Source: Fimbriimonadia bacterium (lineage in GTDB: Bacteria > Armatimonadota > Fimbriimonadia > Fimbriimonadales > Fimbriimonadaceae). Taken from it: 8,060 bases of DNA. Position 1 is the stretch's first letter, and every line of letters begins with the position of its first letter. Shown piece after piece: positions 5,949 to 8,060 of the stretch. The DNA is taken from positions 1 through 8,060 of the forward strand of contig JALGXY010000404.1 in assembly GCA_029824495.1 (NCBI GenBank), written 5' to 3'. Under the pieces are notes generated by a model. That model ran no database searches, was not told where the DNA came from, and saw nothing but the letters and a program-made list of their open reading frames with translations. The translations under genes were made by a program, and so were the position numbers.

Positions 5949-6854
5949 ATGCTTCCCATCTCAGGCACTTTTCTAGACGAGATCACGCATAACATCCCTT
6001 CTCAAAATTGGGGCAGGGATGAGTGGTCACGAGAGTTCCAGCTCTACAGCCGAATCGGCATCGATACGGTCATCATCATTCGTGCTGGCTATCAGAACAA
6101 GTGCATCTTTCAGGCTCAATCCGTGCCTGGCCTTCTTCCCGCAGGCACCGATCTGGCCGAGATGTTTCTCGATCTGGCAGAAGAGAACGGTCTGAACCTC
6201 TACTTCGGCACTTTCGACTCCGGTGAGTACTGGGTAAAGCGCCAATGGCGACAGGAGGCCGACCTCAACCGCCGATTTATCGACGAAGTCGTCGAGCGAT
6301 ACGGCGACCGAAAAGCACTTAAAGGCTGGTACCTCTGCCACGAAACCAGCGGCAAGATGGGCCAGATCATCGACCTCTACAACACGATAGGCGGCCACTG
6401 CAAACAGCTCAAAGACCTTCCCTGCCTCATCTCCCCCTATCCGCGCGGCGGCAAGCAGTTCAAGTGGGTCAAGAATTTCAATATCGCAAAGCACACCAAG
6501 GATTGGGGCACGATCTTCAGCGAGTGCAGTGATATCATCGACATCTGCGCGTTCCAGGATGGCCAGATGCACTACCACGAGCTTCCTGCATTTCATAAGG
6601 CCGTGAAAGACCTCGGCGACGAGCATGGGATCACGATCTGGTCCAACATCGAGTCGTTCGACCGAGATATGCCGATCAAGTTTCCGCCCGCTGACTGGCG
6701 CCGTCTGAAGCTCAAAATGGAGCAGGCTTCGCAGCATGCGGAAAAGCTGATTACGTTCGAATTCCCGCACTTCATGTCCCCTCAATCAAGCTGGGAGTCG
6801 GGCAGAAACCTGTTTAAGCGCTATGCCGAGATGCACGATTTGGAGGTCGAATGA
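5949..6854 (+). CDS. DUF4434 TIM-barrel protein, possible glycoside hydrolase
   Basis: A 301-residue protein matching my recollection of the DUF4434 family: ISGTFLDEITHNIPSQNWG at the N-terminus, IGIDTVIIIRAGY (36-48), FLDLAEENGLNLYFGTFDSG (73-92), RKALKGWYLCHE (121-132) and ISPYPRGGKQ (161-170). The pattern is a (beta/alpha)8 barrel related to glycoside hydrolases. Candidate catalytic acids at strand ends are Glu132 (WYLCHE), Asp204 (AFQDGQ), Glu235 (WSNIESF) and Glu271 (FEFPHF). Glu132 and Glu235 fit strands 4 and 7 of clan A enzymes, but this is inference. No signal peptide is seen, so it should be cytoplasmic, unusual for a polysaccharide hydrolase. The frame is open back to a GTG inside the tRNA (5898), which is rejected; ATG at 5949 is the first sensible start. 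No Shine-Dalgarno sequence precedes it; the leader is pyrimidine-rich. Its TGA overlaps the deoB ATG, which ties it to nucleoside-sugar metabolism. The substrate is unknown. Confidence 0.8.
   Translation: MLPISGTFLDEITHNIPSQNWGRDEWSREFQLYSRIGIDTVIIIRAGYQNKCIFQAQSVPGLLPAGTDLAEMFLDLAEENGLNLYFGTFDSGEYWVKRQWRQEADLNRRFIDEVVERYGDRKALKGWYLCHETSGKMGQIIDLYNTIGGHCKQLKDLPCLISPYPRGGKQFKWVKNFNIAKHTKDWGTIFSECSDIIDICAFQDGQMHYHELPAFHKAVKDLGDEHGITIWSNIESFDRDMPIKFPPADWRRLKLKMEQASQHAEKLITFEFPHFMSPQSSWESGRNLFKRYAEMHDLEVE
6842..6847 (+). promoter_or_regulatory. Shine-Dalgarno of deoB inside the DUF4434 gene
   Basis: GGAGGT within the final codons of the DUF4434 gene, three bases before the deoB ATG at 6851. The spacing is short, but the start overlaps the upstream stop as ATGA, so termination-reinitiation coupling is likely. 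Confidence 0.65.
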
Positions 6855-7969
6855 GACGCGCAATCATCATTGTTCTGGATGGCTGCGGGGCTGGATCGGC
6901 TCCTGACTACCAGTCGTTTGATGAGCAGCAGCCTGCTTCGACACTCTTAAACGTCTGGAATCATGCCGGCGGCTTTCGTGCGCCACATCTCGAGGAAGTC
7001 GGCTTTTTGGCGGCGGCCGGCATCGGAGGCGCGAGCGGCCGATTTGCCCGACTGGAGCCGAAGAGTCTCGGCGGAAAGGACTCGGTCACTGGACATTGGG
7101 AAATGATGGGGGTCACGCTCGATCAGCCGTTCCCCACCTACCCCGACGGCTTCCCCGACGAATTGCTGAGTGCTTTCTCTGACCGCATTGGCAGAGGGTG
7201 GCTGGAGAACCGACCGGCCAGCGGAACCGCGGTCATAGCAAGGCGGGGAGCGGAGCACCTCAAGACGGGCAAGCCGATCATCTACACAAGTGCAGATTCG
7301 GTTTTCCAGATCGCTGTTCACGAGGATATCGTGCCGAAAGAACAGCTCTACGAATGGTGCCTGATCGCCCGTGAGCTCTGCCAAGGCAGAAACAACGTTC
7401 AGCGAGTCATTGCCAGGCCCTTTATCGGTGAACCAGGGGCGTTTGTTCGGACCGAGCGGCGCAAGGATTTCCCGTTCGATCCGCCTCAGAATCTTGCAGA
7501 CGAGATCGGCGATGTTTATGGAATCGGGGTTGTGCCTGAGCTCTTCGGTGGCAGAGGATTCCGCGACATCGAACGGACTCAGAGCAACTCGGAACACATC
7601 GTCGAACTGCGAAAGGCGCTCGCTTCAGATGCCCGACTCATTTTCGCCAACTTCGAGGATTTCGACATGCTCTACGGGCACAGGAATAACCCATCTGGGT
7701 TCGCCAAATGCCTTGAAGAGTTCGACGTCTGGCTCGGCGAGATTCTGGCCAGCCTAAAGTCTGAAGATCTTCTGATGCTGACAAGTGATCATGGCAACGA
7801 CCCGACCACAAACAGCACAGACCACAGCCGCGAATACGTGCCGCTGGCGATCGTCGGTGGCGGCTCGGATGCAGATCTTGGCGATAAGCCTGGCTTCAGC
7901 TGCGTGGGTGCATCAGCAGCCGCGCATCTTGGCCTCGACTGGCCTCACGGCATCTCTTTGATCGACTGA
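6851..7969 (+). CDS. deoB: Phosphopentomutase
   Basis: DeoB interconverts deoxyribose-1-phosphate and deoxyribose-5-phosphate (and the ribose pair) in nucleoside salvage. This 372-residue protein of the alkaline-phosphatase superfamily is slightly shorter than the usual 390-400. Expected motifs are present: VLDGCGAG with metal ligand Asp10, GKDSVTGHWEMMG (75-87), NRPASGTAVI (120-129), IIYTSADSVFQIAVHE (143-158), RVIARPFIGEPGAFVRT (185-201), FEDFDMLYGHR (268-278), TSDHGNDPT (311-319) and TDHSREYVP (323-331). The last three supply the two-metal Asp/His ligands. The residue matching the phosphorylated threonine of Bacillus PPM appears to be Ser78. The product feeds DeoC, encoded about 3.3 kb away on the other strand. 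The start at 6851 overlaps the DUF4434 stop (ATGA). Confidence 0.95.
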   Translation: MRRAIIIVLDGCGAGSAPDYQSFDEQQPASTLLNVWNHAGGFRAPHLEEVGFLAAAGIGGASGRFARLEPKSLGGKDSVTGHWEMMGVTLDQPFPTYPDGFPDELLSAFSDRIGRGWLENRPASGTAVIARRGAEHLKTGKPIIYTSADSVFQIAVHEDIVPKEQLYEWCLIARELCQGRNNVQRVIARPFIGEPGAFVRTERRKDFPFDPPQNLADEIGDVYGIGVVPELFGGRGFRDIERTQSNSEHIVELRKALASDARLIFANFEDFDMLYGHRNNPSGFAKCLEEFDVWLGEILASLKSEDLLMLTSDHGNDPTTNSTDHSREYVPLAIVGGGSDADLGDKPGFSCVGASAAAHLGLDWPHGISLID

Positions 7970-8037
7970 CTGTCGACAGACTGCTCAAACGATTTGACAG
8001 CCGTGTGGAACCGGTCGAAAATCGACTGAAAAGCCAT
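7945..8037 (-). CDS. Possible 30-residue small protein
   Basis: ATG at 8037 with a purine-rich GGAGTGAG a few bases upstream opens a 30-codon frame (MAFQSIFDRFHTAVKSF..., ending KEMP) that closes with TGA at 7945-7947. It overlaps the last 25 bases of deoB on the opposite strand. It starts five bases after the stop of the partial gene at the right edge, as a second operon gene might. The peptide could form an amphipathic helix. No family is recognised, and a chance ORF is quite possible. Confidence 0.25.
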   Translation of the reverse strand: MAFQSIFDRFHTAVKSFEQSVDSQSIKEMP

Positions 8038-8042
8038 GTGAC

Positions 8043-8060
8043 TCACTCCGCCTCGGACAT
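8043..8060 (-). CDS. Possible last codons of a gene beyond the right edge
   Basis: On the minus strand the last bases read ATG TCC GAG GCG GAG TGA. These could be the C-terminal codons (MSEAE-stop) of a gene entering from the right, or a chance pattern. Nothing can be said about its function. Confidence 0.25.
   Translation of the reverse strand: MSEAE

Noticed and set aside
6027..6785. Long 252-codon ORF on the minus strand opposite the DUF4434 gene
   Set aside because: The plus frame shows clear family motifs throughout. The antisense frame has no recognisable motif and is a by-product of GC-biased codons.
6947..7597. 216-codon minus-strand ORF opposite deoB
   Set aside because: It mirrors strongly conserved DeoB coding sequence and resembles no known protein.
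7970..7979. Ten-base palindrome CTGTCGACAG after deoB as a terminator
   Set aside because: The stem is too short, with no loop or U-run. Such palindromes occur by chance.

Overview
This is a bacterial chromosomal window, moderately GC-rich (mid-50s percent by eye). It has dense coding, two complete tRNA genes with an encoded CCA end, and no mobile element, CRISPR array or rRNA. The content is central metabolism and housekeeping. The lineage cannot be fixed from this window. A DUF4434 barrel protein, a secreted Ig-like/TPR protein, a long eukaryote-like DeoC and several genes without Shine-Dalgarno sequences would fit groups such as Armatimonadota, Planctomycetota or Acidobacteriota, but that is a low-confidence impression.

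Layout, left to right. (1) 1-310, plus strand: the 3' end of a gene for a small membrane protein with a lysine-rich tail. (2) 307-3546, minus strand: a compact three-gene operon read right to left. It encodes deoxyribose-phosphate aldolase (deoC), a full-length aldehyde dehydrogenase, and a 289-residue ALDH-like protein that has lost the catalytic half. The last two are one base apart. Together they look like the two domains of the bidomain enzyme ALDH16 encoded as separate genes. (3) 3547-3633: a short divergent intergenic region holding a candidate extended -10 promoter. (4) 3634-5796, plus strand: tRNA-Pro(CGG), then a PII-family signalling protein with a degenerate T-loop starting 15 bases downstream, then a secreted Ig-like/TPR protein. 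A perfect 28-base palindrome, probably a terminator, ends this block. (5) 5809-7969, plus strand: a second tRNA promoter overlapping the palindrome, tRNA-Pro(GGG), a DUF4434 TIM-barrel protein starting 23 bases after the tRNA, and phosphopentomutase (deoB), which overlaps the DUF4434 gene at ATGA. (6) 7945-8060, minus strand: the last codons of a gene beyond the right edge and a possible 30-residue ORF.

Functional reading: deoB converts deoxyribose-1-phosphate to deoxyribose-5-phosphate. DeoC splits that into glyceraldehyde-3-phosphate and acetaldehyde, and the ALDH pair probably oxidises the acetaldehyde. The window thus holds most of a deoxynucleoside-sugar salvage route, in two transcription units on opposite strands. 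The points most worth a second look are the split ALDH16-like pair, the PII protein lacking the usual T-loop tyrosine, and the repeated arrangement in which a tRNA-Pro gene is followed at once by a protein gene with no Shine-Dalgarno sequence.
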